25,213 nucleotides of DNA from Actinomycetes bacterium (GTDB taxonomy: Bacteria > Actinomycetota > Acidimicrobiia > Acidimicrobiales > CADCSY01). This document shows positions 8,591-14,949 of the stretch, in pieces. The position numbers and the translations under genes are program-made. The stretch covers positions 1 through 25,213 of the forward strand of contig JAODBP010000221.1 in assembly GCA_025464025.1 (NCBI GenBank), given 5' to 3'. The notes beneath the pieces are model-generated. The model worked only from the letters and a program-made list of their open reading frames with translations. It searched no databases and had not been told where the DNA came from. Position 1 is the stretch's first letter, and each line of letters starts with the position of its first letter.

Positions 8591-9298
8591 GTGGCGCTGC
8601 TCGAGGTGCGCGACCTGCGCGTCGGCTACGGCTTCCCGGTCCTCATGGGGATCAGCTTCGACGTCGAGGAGGGCGAGACGGCCGTGCTGTTCGGCCTCAA
8701 CGGCGCGGGCAAGACCACCACGGTGGCGACCATCGCCGGGCTCCTGCAGCCCGACAGCGGGTCGATCACCTTCGACGGCCAGCCTGTCGGTGGGCTGCCG
8801 GCGGCGACGCTGGTGCAGCAGGGGATCGCCCTGGTGCCCGAGGGCCGCCGGGTGTTCCCCGGGCTCACCGTGGCCGAGAACCTGAAGCTGGGCGCGTGGT
8901 CGAAGCGCCACGACCACGCCGCGATGGCGGCGCAGCGCGAGCGGGTGTTCGAGTGGTTCCCCCGCCTCGCCGAGCGGATCGGGCAGGCGGCCGGGACGCT
9001 GTCGGGCGGGGAGCAGCAGATGCTCGCCATCGGGCGGGCGATGATGAGCCACCCGCGGCTGCTGCTCATCGACGAGGCGTCGCTCGGGCTCAGCCCGGCG
9101 CTGGCCAAGACCGTGTTCGAGGTCGTCTCCCAGATCAACGACGCCGGGGTCACCGTCGTCATCGTGGAGCAGAACGTGGGCGTGCTGCCGTACGCCGACC
9201 GCGCCCTGATCCTCGAGAAGGGGACGATCGTCTACGCCGGGGTGGGTGAGGAGATCCGGGACGCCGATCTCCGCGGCCGCTACCTCGGTGCCGCCTGA
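8591..9298 (+). CDS. livF: ABC transporter ATP-binding protein, LivF type
   Basis: Second ATPase of the transporter, 235 residues, the normal LivF length. Walker A GLNGAGKTT, Q-loop region GIALVPEGRRVFPGLTVAENL (the VPEGR..F..LTV.ENL text is diagnostic of LivF), signature LSGGEQQMLAIGRA, Walker B LLLIDEASLGL (Ala in place of the common Pro) and VEQNV for the switch region, which in LivF proteins has Gln where most ABC proteins have His. The GTG at 8591 follows AGAGGGG (8575-8581) by nine bases. With livG it would form the heterodimeric motor for the two permeases. Confidence 0.93.
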   Translation: MALLEVRDLRVGYGFPVLMGISFDVEEGETAVLFGLNGAGKTTTVATIAGLLQPDSGSITFDGQPVGGLPAATLVQQGIALVPEGRRVFPGLTVAENLKLGAWSKRHDHAAMAAQRERVFEWFPRLAERIGQAAGTLSGGEQQMLAIGRAMMSHPRLLLIDEASLGLSPALAKTVFEVVSQINDAGVTVVIVEQNVGVLPYADRALILEKGTIVYAGVGEEIRDADLRGRYLGAA

Positions 9299-9311
9299 GA
9301 AGAGGAGAGGG

Positions 9312-9782
9312 ATGGACCGCATCGGTCGCTTCGTCGGTCGTCTGGGAGGGAAGCTCGGCATCGCCGTGAGCCTCCTCGGCTTCCTGCTGATCTACCTGGG
9401 TTGGAACGGCGCTGGCAGCTTCAACGACATCCGGCAGCAGTTCCCGTACCTGATCTCGGGCGGGATCGCCGGGCTGGCGTTCGTGATCCTCGGGGCCGCG
9501 CTGCTCGTGATCGAGGCGGCCCGCACCGAGCGGGCCGAGCTCCAGGCCACCCTGCTCGAGCTCCGGGAGGCGCTGGAAGGCGTGGGCTCGGCGACCCCCG
9601 CGGTCGTGCGCGCCGTGGCATCGGGCGACCTGGTCGTGGCCGGCGCGTCGTCGTACCACCGCCAGTCGTGCCGGCTGGTCGGGGAGCGCGACGACCTCGA
9701 GCTCCTGTCGTCCGACGACGCGGCCGAGCGGGGCCTGGCCCCGTGCCGCATCTGCGACCCCGAGACGGCGGCGGTGGCATAA
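9312..9782 (+). CDS. small membrane protein with C-terminal Ada-like zinc site
   Basis: 156 residues, function unknown. Two membrane segments (about 15-32 and 47-70) form a hairpin. A short charged helix (about 71-92, RTERAELQATLLELREALE), possibly coiled coil, leads to a cytoplasmic C-terminal module. There His116 and Cys120 (YHRQSCR) and Cys145 and Cys148 (GLAPCRIC), preceded by an Ala-Glu-Arg-Gly turn, fit the spacing of the Ada N-terminal zinc fold (x-HxxxC ... eAl..GfrPCkrC), with His where Ada has its methyl-accepting Cys. That points to a structural zinc site and not to methyl transfer. It begins 13 bases after livF with a good AGGAG-rich ribosome site (9303-9310), so it is probably the last gene of the transporter operon. 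Confidence 0.82.
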   Translation: MDRIGRFVGRLGGKLGIAVSLLGFLLIYLGWNGAGSFNDIRQQFPYLISGGIAGLAFVILGAALLVIEAARTERAELQATLLELREALEGVGSATPAVVRAVASGDLVVAGASSYHRQSCRLVGERDDLELLSSDDAAERGLAPCRICDPETAAVA

Positions 9783-9811
9783 CCGAAGCAGTGCCGCCCG
9801 GCCATCGTTGG

Positions 9812-9879
9812 CCCGCCACCGTTCTCGGTCCCGAAACCCTTCAGATCTGACGGGATTCGGGACCCAGAACCACGGCGGG
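9812..9879. repeat. 68-bp near-perfect palindrome between convergent genes; possible bidirectional terminator
   Basis: Two 34-base arms meet with no spacer at 9845/9846. By hand pairing, 28 of 34 positions are complementary: CCCGCC (9812-9817) with GGCGGG; three mismatches; GTTCTCGGTCCCGAA (9821-9835) with TTCGGGACCCAGAAC (9856-9870) with one mismatch; CCC with GGG; and a central perfect TCAGATCTGA (9841-9850). It begins 30 bases after the end of the 9312-9782 gene and lies 70 bases beyond the 3' end of the minus-strand DUF1015 gene. A transcript from either side would fold into a long hairpin. No U-rich tract follows on either strand, as is common for terminators in high-G+C actinobacteria. 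A remnant of a mobile or repeated element is the alternative. Confidence 0.75.
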
Positions 9880-9948
9880 GGCGCACCGACATGAGGGCGC
9901 GACCCTTGCCTCTTTGGTTGCGTCCTTGTCCTTGACGGGCCGTACTCC

Positions 9949-11145
9949 TCAGCCCAGGTTGCGGAAGACGAACCCGGTCCTCGGCTTGGGCCAGAAGAAC
10001 GTGGTCTTCGGGGGCATGCGGGTGCCGGTGTGTGCCGTCGCCGCGATCTGGGGCACGCCAGCGGGGCGGAGGAGGACGCCGGCGGTGGCCTCACCCGCCG
10101 AGACGCGGCGGAGGATGGTGTCGGTGCCGTGCTGGTACTCCACCTCGAGGGCGGGCATCGTCTCGAGGGCGACCGCGAGGCGGCTGGAGTCGAGGTCCTG
10201 CATGTCGTCCGGGAAGGCGCCGGCCCGGGGCACGAGCACGTAGGCGTCGCCGCCGGGGAGGACGAGCCCCAGGCCGCCGGCCTCGGCCATGCGGCCGGGC
10301 AGGTCGAGATCGGCGTCGGCCCGGACGCCATCGAACAGCTCGGCCGTGAGGGCGGCCACCAGCTCCTCGCCTCGCGGCTGGCCGTGGAGGAGGCGGTGGA
10401 TGGGGCGGACGGCGAGCTCGTCCTCGGTGAGCTCGACGACGTAGGCCAGGGTGGCGTCGTAGTCGCCGCCTTCGCCGTCGACCGCGCGGCGCTCGTCGCG
10501 GTAGGCGAGGGACGTCTCGTAGCGGTGGTGCCCGTCGGCGATCACGACCGGCTCGCCGTTGACGACGTCGCTGATGGCGGAGAGGCGGGCCGGGTCGGTC
10601 ACCCGCCAGAGCTGGTGGCGGACGCCGTCCTCGTCGGTGGCCTCCATGTCGGGCGGCCCATCGGTGCGGCACAGGTCGGTGAGGCCGGCGGCCAGCGAGA
10701 GGCCCCAGATGGGGGAGAGGTTGTGGCGGGTCGACCGGAGCAGGTCGAGGCGGTCGCTCTTGGCCTTGGGGGTGGTGTGCTCGTGGGGGAGGATGCCGCC
10801 CTCACCGGGCCGGCTCAGCTGGAGGGCACCGAGGATGCCGGTGGTGCGGCGCTCCCGGCCCTGCTCGTCGTCGTAGACCATGCGGTACACGTAGAACGAG
10901 GGGGCGTCGTCGGTGACGAGCACGCCGCGGTCCTGGAGGTCGCGCAGGAGGGCGTCGGCCGCGTCGTAGCGCCCGGGCCCGTCGGCCTCGTCGGGCAGGT
11001 CGAAGAGGACGGCGTTGCTGTCGCTGCGGGCCGCCAGCCGGGCCCGTTCCTCGGCGTCGATGACGTCGTAGGGCGGGGCGGTGACGGCGTCGACGTCCGT
11101 CCCGGGGGCGTAGCGGAGGCCGGCGAAGGGCTCGAAGCGGGGCAC
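9949..11145 (-). CDS. DUF1015 family protein
   Basis: 398 residues, close to the usual length of the DUF1015 family (PF06245), which is widespread and has no established function known to me. Family landmarks are all present: the N-terminal PFAGLRYAPG and APPYDVI, ILPHEHTTPKAKSDRLDLL, NLSPIWGL, the invariant-looking IADGHHRYETSLAY, and the C-terminal PPKTTFFWPKPRTGFVFRNL. The His pair in DGHHRYE and the PHE..T..K segment could form a catalytic or metal site; this is speculation. The start is GTG (complement of 11143-11145), which gives the standard N-terminus; no clear ribosome site precedes it. It is divergent from the HAD gene with only 38 bases between the starts. Confidence 0.92.
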   Translation of the reverse strand: MPRFEPFAGLRYAPGTDVDAVTAPPYDVIDAEERARLAARSDSNAVLFDLPDEADGPGRYDAADALLRDLQDRGVLVTDDAPSFYVYRMVYDDEQGRERRTTGILGALQLSRPGEGGILPHEHTTPKAKSDRLDLLRSTRHNLSPIWGLSLAAGLTDLCRTDGPPDMEATDEDGVRHQLWRVTDPARLSAISDVVNGEPVVIADGHHRYETSLAYRDERRAVDGEGGDYDATLAYVVELTEDELAVRPIHRLLHGQPRGEELVAALTAELFDGVRADADLDLPGRMAEAGGLGLVLPGGDAYVLVPRAGAFPDDMQDLDSSRLAVALETMPALEVEYQHGTDTILRRVSAGEATAGVLLRPAGVPQIAATAHTGTRMPPKTTFFWPKPRTGFVFRNLG

Positions 11146-11171
11146 GTGACCCAGCCTGCCATGACTGCCAG

Positions 11172-11177
11172 TACCGT
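11172..11177 (+). promoter_or_regulatory. putative -10 element (TACCGT) for a leaderless HAD transcript
   Basis: TACCGT fits the actinobacterial TANNNT -10 consensus and ends six bases before the ATG at 11184, which would put transcription start at or next to the first codon. No Shine-Dalgarno sequence is visible in the 38-base intergenic gap, which supports a leaderless message. No clear -35 element is seen. Confidence 0.45.
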
Positions 11178-11183
11178 CCCGAA

Positions 11184-11933
11184 ATGGCCTGGCTGCTCGA
11201 CCTGGACGGTGTGGTGTGGCTGAGCGGGGTGGCCATCCCCGGCTCCCCGGAGGCCGTCGCCCGGTTGCGGGCGGCCGGCGAACGGGTCCTGTTCGTCACC
11301 AACAACTCCTCGGCTCGGGTGGCCGAGCAGGAGGCGAAGCTCTCGGCGATCGGCATCCCCGCCGTCGGCGACGTCGTCACCTCGGCCATGGCGGCCGCTG
11401 CCCTCCTCGAGCCCGGCACCACCGCGCTGGTGGCCGGGGGCCCGGGGATCGACGAGGCGCTGGCCGGGCGAGGCGTCACGGCCGTGCGGGAGGGCCCGGC
11501 CGACGCCGTGCTCGTCGGCTTCCACCGGGACTTCGACTTCGAGCGGCTCCGGGTCGCCTCCGGTGCGGTGCGGGCCGGCGCCCGGCTCATCGGCACCAAC
11601 GACGACGCCACCTACCCGACGCCCGAGGGCGAGATCCCGGGCGGCGGCGCCATCCTGGCGGCCGTCGCCTATGCCAGCAGCGTCGAGCCGACCGTGGCCG
11701 GCAAGCCGTTCCCGCCCATGGCCGAGGCCGTGCGCTCGCTGGTGGGCGACGGCCCCCACGTGATGGTGGGCGATCGGCCCTCGACCGACGGGCTGTTCGC
11801 CCGGCGGCTGGGCGCCACCTTCGGCCTGGTGCTCTCAGGGGTGACCAAGGCCCACGAGCTGCCGGTGGAGCCGGCCCCCGACGTGGTCGGCCGCGACCTC
11901 GCCGAGGTGGTGGCTCAGGTGCTCGCCGGCTGA
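11184..11933 (+). CDS. HAD-superfamily IIA (NagD-like) phosphatase
   Basis: 249 residues. The HAD motifs are in order: I, DLDGV with nucleophile Asp6 and acid/base Asp8; II, FVTNNSS; III, the Lys in [19 protein letters not shown] with its two acidic residues. The cap module between motifs II and III (type C2, with GGPGIDEAL and [15 protein letters not shown]) marks the NagD/phosphoglycolate-phosphatase-like group. The M. tuberculosis protein at the equivalent place (Rv1692, near tlyA) has been described as a glycerol-3-phosphate phosphatase, a plausible but unproven activity here. The ATG at 11184 is only three codons before the motif-I strand. The 3' end overlaps the convergent rhomboid gene by 19 bases. 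Confidence 0.9.
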   Translation: MAWLLDLDGVVWLSGVAIPGSPEAVARLRAAGERVLFVTNNSSARVAEQEAKLSAIGIPAVGDVVTSAMAAAALLEPGTTALVAGGPGIDEALAGRGVTAVREGPADAVLVGFHRDFDFERLRVASGAVRAGARLIGTNDDATYPTPEGEIPGGGAILAAVAYASSVEPTVAGKPFPPMAEAVRSLVGDGPHVMVGDRPSTDGLFARRLGATFGLVLSGVTKAHELPVEPAPDVVGRDLAEVVAQVLAG

Positions 11934-12646
11934 CGCCGCGTCCGCCCGACCAGGGCGAGGAGGGCACCGAAGACGAAGCCGCCGACGTGGGCGGCCCACG
12001 CCACGCCCTCGTTGGGGTTGATGAGGAACTGGCTGGCGAACCAGATGAGCAGCCACCACTTGGCCCGGATGCGGGCGACGACGATGAACAGCAGCGACAG
12101 CACCTCGGCGTTCGGGAACCAGACGAGGTAGGCGCCCATGACCCCGGCGATGGCCCCTGACGCACCGATCACCGGGATGGTGCTGGTCGGCTGCAGGAAG
12201 ACGTGGGTGAACGTGGCGGCGACGCCGGCGGTCACGTAGAAGAGGAGGTAGCGCACCGGGCCGAGACGGTCCTCGATGTTGTTGCCGAAGACCCACAGGA
12301 AGAGCATGTTGCCGCCGAGGTGCAACCAGCTCCCGTGCAGGAACATCGAGAGGAGCACGGCGAGGAAGACGTGCTTGCCCGGGAAGACCGGCGGCAGGGG
12401 CGAGTCCGACGTGCAGTTGTGGTCGCTCACGCCGTTCAGCGCCGGCTGGATCTCGTCGAGCGAGAGCGGCTCGCCGGTCGTCACCTCGCACGGGATGGCG
12501 GCGTGCTCGTAGTTGAACTGGGCCGTGGCGACGATCTCGGTCGAGCCGGGCTGGACGAGGAAGTAGACGCCCACGTTGACCAGGATGAGCACGATCGTGA
12601 CCCACGCCGTGCGGCTCGTCGGGTTGTCGTCGCGGAGCGGGATCAC
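11915..12646 (-). CDS. rhomboid-family intramembrane serine protease
   Basis: 243 residues with about six to seven membrane segments. The catalytic dyad is visible: Ser163 in GASGAIAG and His220 in AAHVGGF. The oxyanion-hole region [11 protein letters not shown] with His104, His109 and Asn113 is intact, as is the following NNIEDRLG loop, so the enzyme looks active. It cleaves membrane proteins within or near the bilayer; the substrate is unknown. Between the first and second membrane segments is an external loop of about 60 residues with two Cys (53 and 78) that could form a disulfide. The GTG start gives [10 protein letters not shown], the usual N-terminus of bacterial rhomboids of this type. 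It is divergent from the phasin-like gene and convergent with the HAD gene. Confidence 0.94.
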   Translation of the reverse strand: MIPLRDDNPTSRTAWVTIVLILVNVGVYFLVQPGSTEIVATAQFNYEHAAIPCEVTTGEPLSLDEIQPALNGVSDHNCTSDSPLPPVFPGKHVFLAVLLSMFLHGSWLHLGGNMLFLWVFGNNIEDRLGPVRYLLFYVTAGVAATFTHVFLQPTSTIPVIGASGAIAGVMGAYLVWFPNAEVLSLLFIVVARIRAKWWLLIWFASQFLINPNEGVAWAAHVGGFVFGALLALVGRTRRQPAST

Positions 12647-12654
12647 GCGGTGCG

Positions 12655-12660
12655 AGGGTA
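12655..12660 (-). promoter_or_regulatory. putative -10 element (TACCCT) of the rhomboid gene
   Basis: On the minus strand TACCCT (TANNNT type) ends eight bases before the GTG at 12646, implying a leaderless or nearly leaderless transcript. The 52-base divergent gap has no recognisable ribosome site for this gene. The opposing -10 for the phasin-like gene lies 27 bases away. Confidence 0.45.
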
Positions 12661-12686
12661 GGTGGCCCCGTAGTGCTCGCGAGAGT

Positions 12687-12692
12687 TAGCAT
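12687..12692 (+). promoter_or_regulatory. putative -10 element (TAGCAT) of the phasin/H1-like gene
   Basis: TAGCAT (TANNNT type) ends six bases before the ATG at 12699, the same spacing as upstream of the HAD gene. No Shine-Dalgarno sequence lies at a useful distance, so a leaderless transcript is likely. It would drive the phasin-like gene and probably tlyA and the genes downstream. Confidence 0.45.
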
Positions 12693-12698
12693 TCGTCC

Positions 12699-13196
12699 AT
12701 GTCTCAGACCGACCTGCTCAAGCGCTACCTGGACGCGGGCGTCGCGTTCACCCAGCTGACCCAGCAGAAGGCCGAGGAGATCGTCCGCGACCTCGTGCAC
12801 GCCGGCGAGGTCAACACCGGTGATGCCCGCAAGCGCGTCGAGGAGCTGCTCGACCGCAGCAAGCAGAGCTCCGAGGCCCTCGTCGCGATCGTGCGGTCGG
12901 AGGTGCAGAAGCAGCTGGCCCAGCTCCGGGGGCAGCAGGCCACGCCGGTCGTGAGGACGGCGCCGGCCACCGCCGCCGCCCCGCCCAAGAAGGCGCCGAC
13001 GAAGAAGGCCGTGGCGAAGAAGGTCGTGGTCAAGAAGGCGCCGGCCAAGAAGGCCGTGGCCAAGAAGGCGCCGGCCAAGAAGGTCGTGGCCAAGAAGGCG
13101 CCGGCGAAGAAGGTCGTGGCCAAGAAGACCGTGGCCAAGAAGGCCGTGGCGAAGAAGGCGGTGGCCAAGAAGACGGCCGGCGCCACGCGCGCCTGA
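12699..13196 (+). CDS. phasin-like protein with histone H1-like lysine-repeat tail
   Basis: 165 residues in two parts. Residues 1-80 form a charged, amphipathic, probably coiled-coil helix ([42 protein letters not shown]), similar in character to phasin / polyhydroxyalkanoate-granule PhaF-like proteins. After an Ala/Pro linker (81-96), residues 97-161 are 13 consecutive five-residue units beginning Lys-Lys ([15 protein letters not shown] types), a histone-H1-like DNA-binding tail like those of PhaF, AlgP or the C-terminal part of mycobacterial HupB. A role linking granules or another partner to the nucleoid, or as a nucleoid-associated protein, is inferred. The ATG at 12699 lies just after a -10-like element with no ribosome site. 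Its TGA overlaps the probable CTG start of tlyA. Confidence 0.85.
   Translation: MSQTDLLKRYLDAGVAFTQLTQQKAEEIVRDLVHAGEVNTGDARKRVEELLDRSKQSSEALVAIVRSEVQKQLAQLRGQQATPVVRTAPATAAAPPKKAPTKKAVAKKVVVKKAPAKKAVAKKAPAKKVVAKKAPAKKVVAKKTVAKKAVAKKAVAKKTAGATRA
12987..13181 (+). repeat. 15-bp in-frame tandem repeat, 13 units
   Basis: Thirteen contiguous 15-base units, each AAGAAG plus nine bases, mostly GCCGTGGCC, GCGCCGGCC or GTCGTGGCC variants. Unit length is a multiple of three, so gain or loss of units keeps the frame and changes only tail length. Units differ at several positions, so the array is not freshly expanded. Confidence 0.95.
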
Positions 13197-13996
13197 GACG
13201 CCGACTCGACGCCGAGCTCGTCCGCCGCGGCCTGGCGCCGTCGCGTGAGCGCGCCCGGGCCGACATCGAGGCCGGCCGGGTGCTCGTCGCCGGGTCGATC
13301 GCCACCAAGCCGGCCCGCATGGTCGACGCCGGCGAGGCGGTCCAGGTCACCGGCCCCCCGCCCCGGTTCGTCGGGCGGGGCGGGGAGAAGCTCGACGCCG
13401 CCCTCGACCGCTTCACCGTCGTCGTCGAGGGCCGGCGCGCCCTGGATGCCGGCGCCTCGACGGGTGGGTTCACCGACTGCCTGCTCCAGCGGGGCGCCAC
13501 CGAGGTGGTGGCCGTCGACGTCGGCTACGGGCAGCTCCACGAGCGGTTGCGGGCCGATCCGCGGGTGCGGAACCTCGAGCGGACGAACGTGCGGTCGCTC
13601 GCGGTCGACGATGTCGGGGGGCCGGCCGAGCTGGTCGTGGCCGACCTGTCGTTCATCTCCCTGCGCACGGTGCTGGGCGCCCTGCTCGGCCTGGCCACGC
13701 CCGATGCCGACCTCGTCCTGCTGGTCAAGCCGCAGTTCGAGGCCGGGCGGGAGGAGGCGGCCAAGGGGAAGGGGGTGATCCGCGACCCGGAGGTCTGGGG
13801 GCGGGTCCTGGACGAGGTCCGTGCCGCGTCGCTGTCACAGGGAGCGGCCATGATGGGGGCCATGCCGTCCCCCATCACCGGCGCCGAGGGCAACGTGGAG
13901 TTCCTCGTCCACTGCCGCGCCGGCGCCACCGTTGGGGTCACCGCGGCCGACCTGGCCGAGGTCGTGGCCGCCGCCGCGGCCGAGCACGGGCGCTGA
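13193..13996 (+). CDS. tlyA: TlyA-type rRNA (cytidine-2'-O)-methyltransferase, probable CTG start
   Basis: S-adenosylmethionine-dependent methyltransferase of the TlyA family; characterised members 2'-O-methylate cytidines in 16S and/or 23S rRNA and are called hemolysin TlyA by tradition. The N-terminal S4 RNA-binding domain reads [20 protein letters not shown], then a FtsJ-like domain with [15 protein letters not shown] (SAM site), [16 protein letters not shown] and LVKPQFE follow. No ATG, GTG or TTG in this frame precedes 13280, and starting there (GTG) would delete most of the S4 domain. CTG at 13193 overlaps the TGA of the preceding gene (CTGA) and gives 267 residues, almost exactly the 268 of M. 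tuberculosis TlyA. I therefore place the start at 13193. It is followed one base later by the NAD kinase gene. Confidence 0.85.
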   Translation: MRRRLDAELVRRGLAPSRERARADIEAGRVLVAGSIATKPARMVDAGEAVQVTGPPPRFVGRGGEKLDAALDRFTVVVEGRRALDAGASTGGFTDCLLQRGATEVVAVDVGYGQLHERLRADPRVRNLERTNVRSLAVDDVGGPAELVVADLSFISLRTVLGALLGLATPDADLVLLVKPQFEAGREEAAKGKGVIRDPEVWGRVLDEVRAASLSQGAAMMGAMPSPITGAEGNVEFLVHCRAGATVGVTAADLAEVVAAAAAEHGR

Positions 13997-13997
13997 G

Positions 13998-14852
13998 ATG
14001 GCCACCGTCGGGCTCCTCGTCCACCACGTCCACGAAGACGCCGTCCGCTTGGCGCGGGAGGCCGCGAGCTGGCTCCTCTCGCAGGGCCACGAGGTCCGCC
14101 TCCCCGAGGTCGATGCCGCCCTGGCCGGGTTGGACGAGCTGGCGTGCTCCGAGGCGATGTTCGCCAAGGGCCTCGACCTGGCCGTGAGCCTGGGCGGCGA
14201 CGGCACCATGCTCCGCACGGTCGACCTGGTGGCCGAGGGCGACGTCCCCGTCCTGGGCGTGAACCTGGGCCACCTCGGCTACCTCACCGAGGTCGAGCCG
14301 GCCAACCTCGAGCAGGCCCTGACCCGGTTCTTCGCCGGCGAGCACCGCATCGAGCGCCGCCTGCGCATGGCGGTCGACGTCACCTCGTCGGGCGTGGCGT
14401 CCGGGGTGCGGCCGGCCCTCAACGAGGCCGTGCTGGGCAAGACGCCCACCGGTCAGATGGCCCGCGTCCTGGTGACGGTCGACGGCGAGCCGTTCACCAC
14501 CTACGCCGCCGACGGCGTGATCGTGGCCACCCCAACCGGCTCCACGGCCTACGCCTGGTCGGCCGGCGGCCCGCTGGTCGACCCCTCGCACGAGGCGCTG
14601 CTGCTCACGCCGGTGGCTGCCCACATGCTGTTCGACCGCTCGCTGGTCCTGCCCCCCACGGCCTGCATCCGACTCGAGGTGGTGGGCGACCGCCCGGCCG
14701 ACCTGTCGGTCGACGGCCGGAGCCTGGGCACGCTGGTCGGGGGGGATTCGATCACGTGCACGGCAGCGCCCAACCCCGCCCGCTTCGTCACCTTCGACGG
14801 CCGCAGCTTCCTCGGCATCCTGAAGGCCAAGTTCGGGCTCGCCGACCGATGA
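13998..14852 (+). CDS. nadK: NAD kinase
   Basis: Phosphorylates NAD to NADP in the cytoplasm (also called ppnK). 284 residues, typical length. The catalytic GGDGTML motif (residues 66-72) follows an N-terminal Rossmann-like half; NEAVLGK is the NE/D motif, and ADGVIVATPTGSTAY is the conserved glycine/serine-rich motif of the second domain. The C-terminal FVTFDGRSFLGILKAKF tail fits actinobacterial NAD kinases. The ATG at 13998 lies one base after the tlyA stop; an in-frame start at 13932 would add only tlyA-overlapping residues. The order tlyA-nadK-recN is the same as in M. tuberculosis. Confidence 0.95.
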   Translation: MATVGLLVHHVHEDAVRLAREAASWLLSQGHEVRLPEVDAALAGLDELACSEAMFAKGLDLAVSLGGDGTMLRTVDLVAEGDVPVLGVNLGHLGYLTEVEPANLEQALTRFFAGEHRIERRLRMAVDVTSSGVASGVRPALNEAVLGKTPTGQMARVLVTVDGEPFTTYAADGVIVATPTGSTAYAWSAGGPLVDPSHEALLLTPVAAHMLFDRSLVLPPTACIRLEVVGDRPADLSVDGRSLGTLVGGDSITCTAAPNPARFVTFDGRSFLGILKAKFGLADR

Positions 14853-14949
14853 CGCACACGCGACACGTGGACCGGGCCGGCGTCGGGAGCGCCAGCGAGC
14901 AGGCGGCAGTCGAGCGGAGCCTGCGGAGCGAGACCTTCAGCGGGGCTTC

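Noticed and set aside
12987..13181. Regular short repeat considered as a CRISPR array
   Set aside because: The 15-base units are contiguous with no spacers and code for Lys-Lys pentads in frame; this is a protein repeat.
12699..13996. Fusion of the phasin-like gene and tlyA by -1 frameshift in the AAG-rich repeat
   Set aside because: The tlyA frame is open back through the repeat, but the CTG overlapping the stop explains the normal TlyA length without recoding, and no strong slippery heptamer with a following structure was seen.
13932..13997. Upstream in-frame start for the NAD kinase at 13932
   Set aside because: It would add 22 Pro/Arg/Trp-rich residues that only overlap tlyA; the ATG at 13998 begins the conserved fold.
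14853..14949. LexA/SOS box expected ahead of recN
   Set aside because: No GAAC-N4-GTTC-like palindrome is present in the gap.
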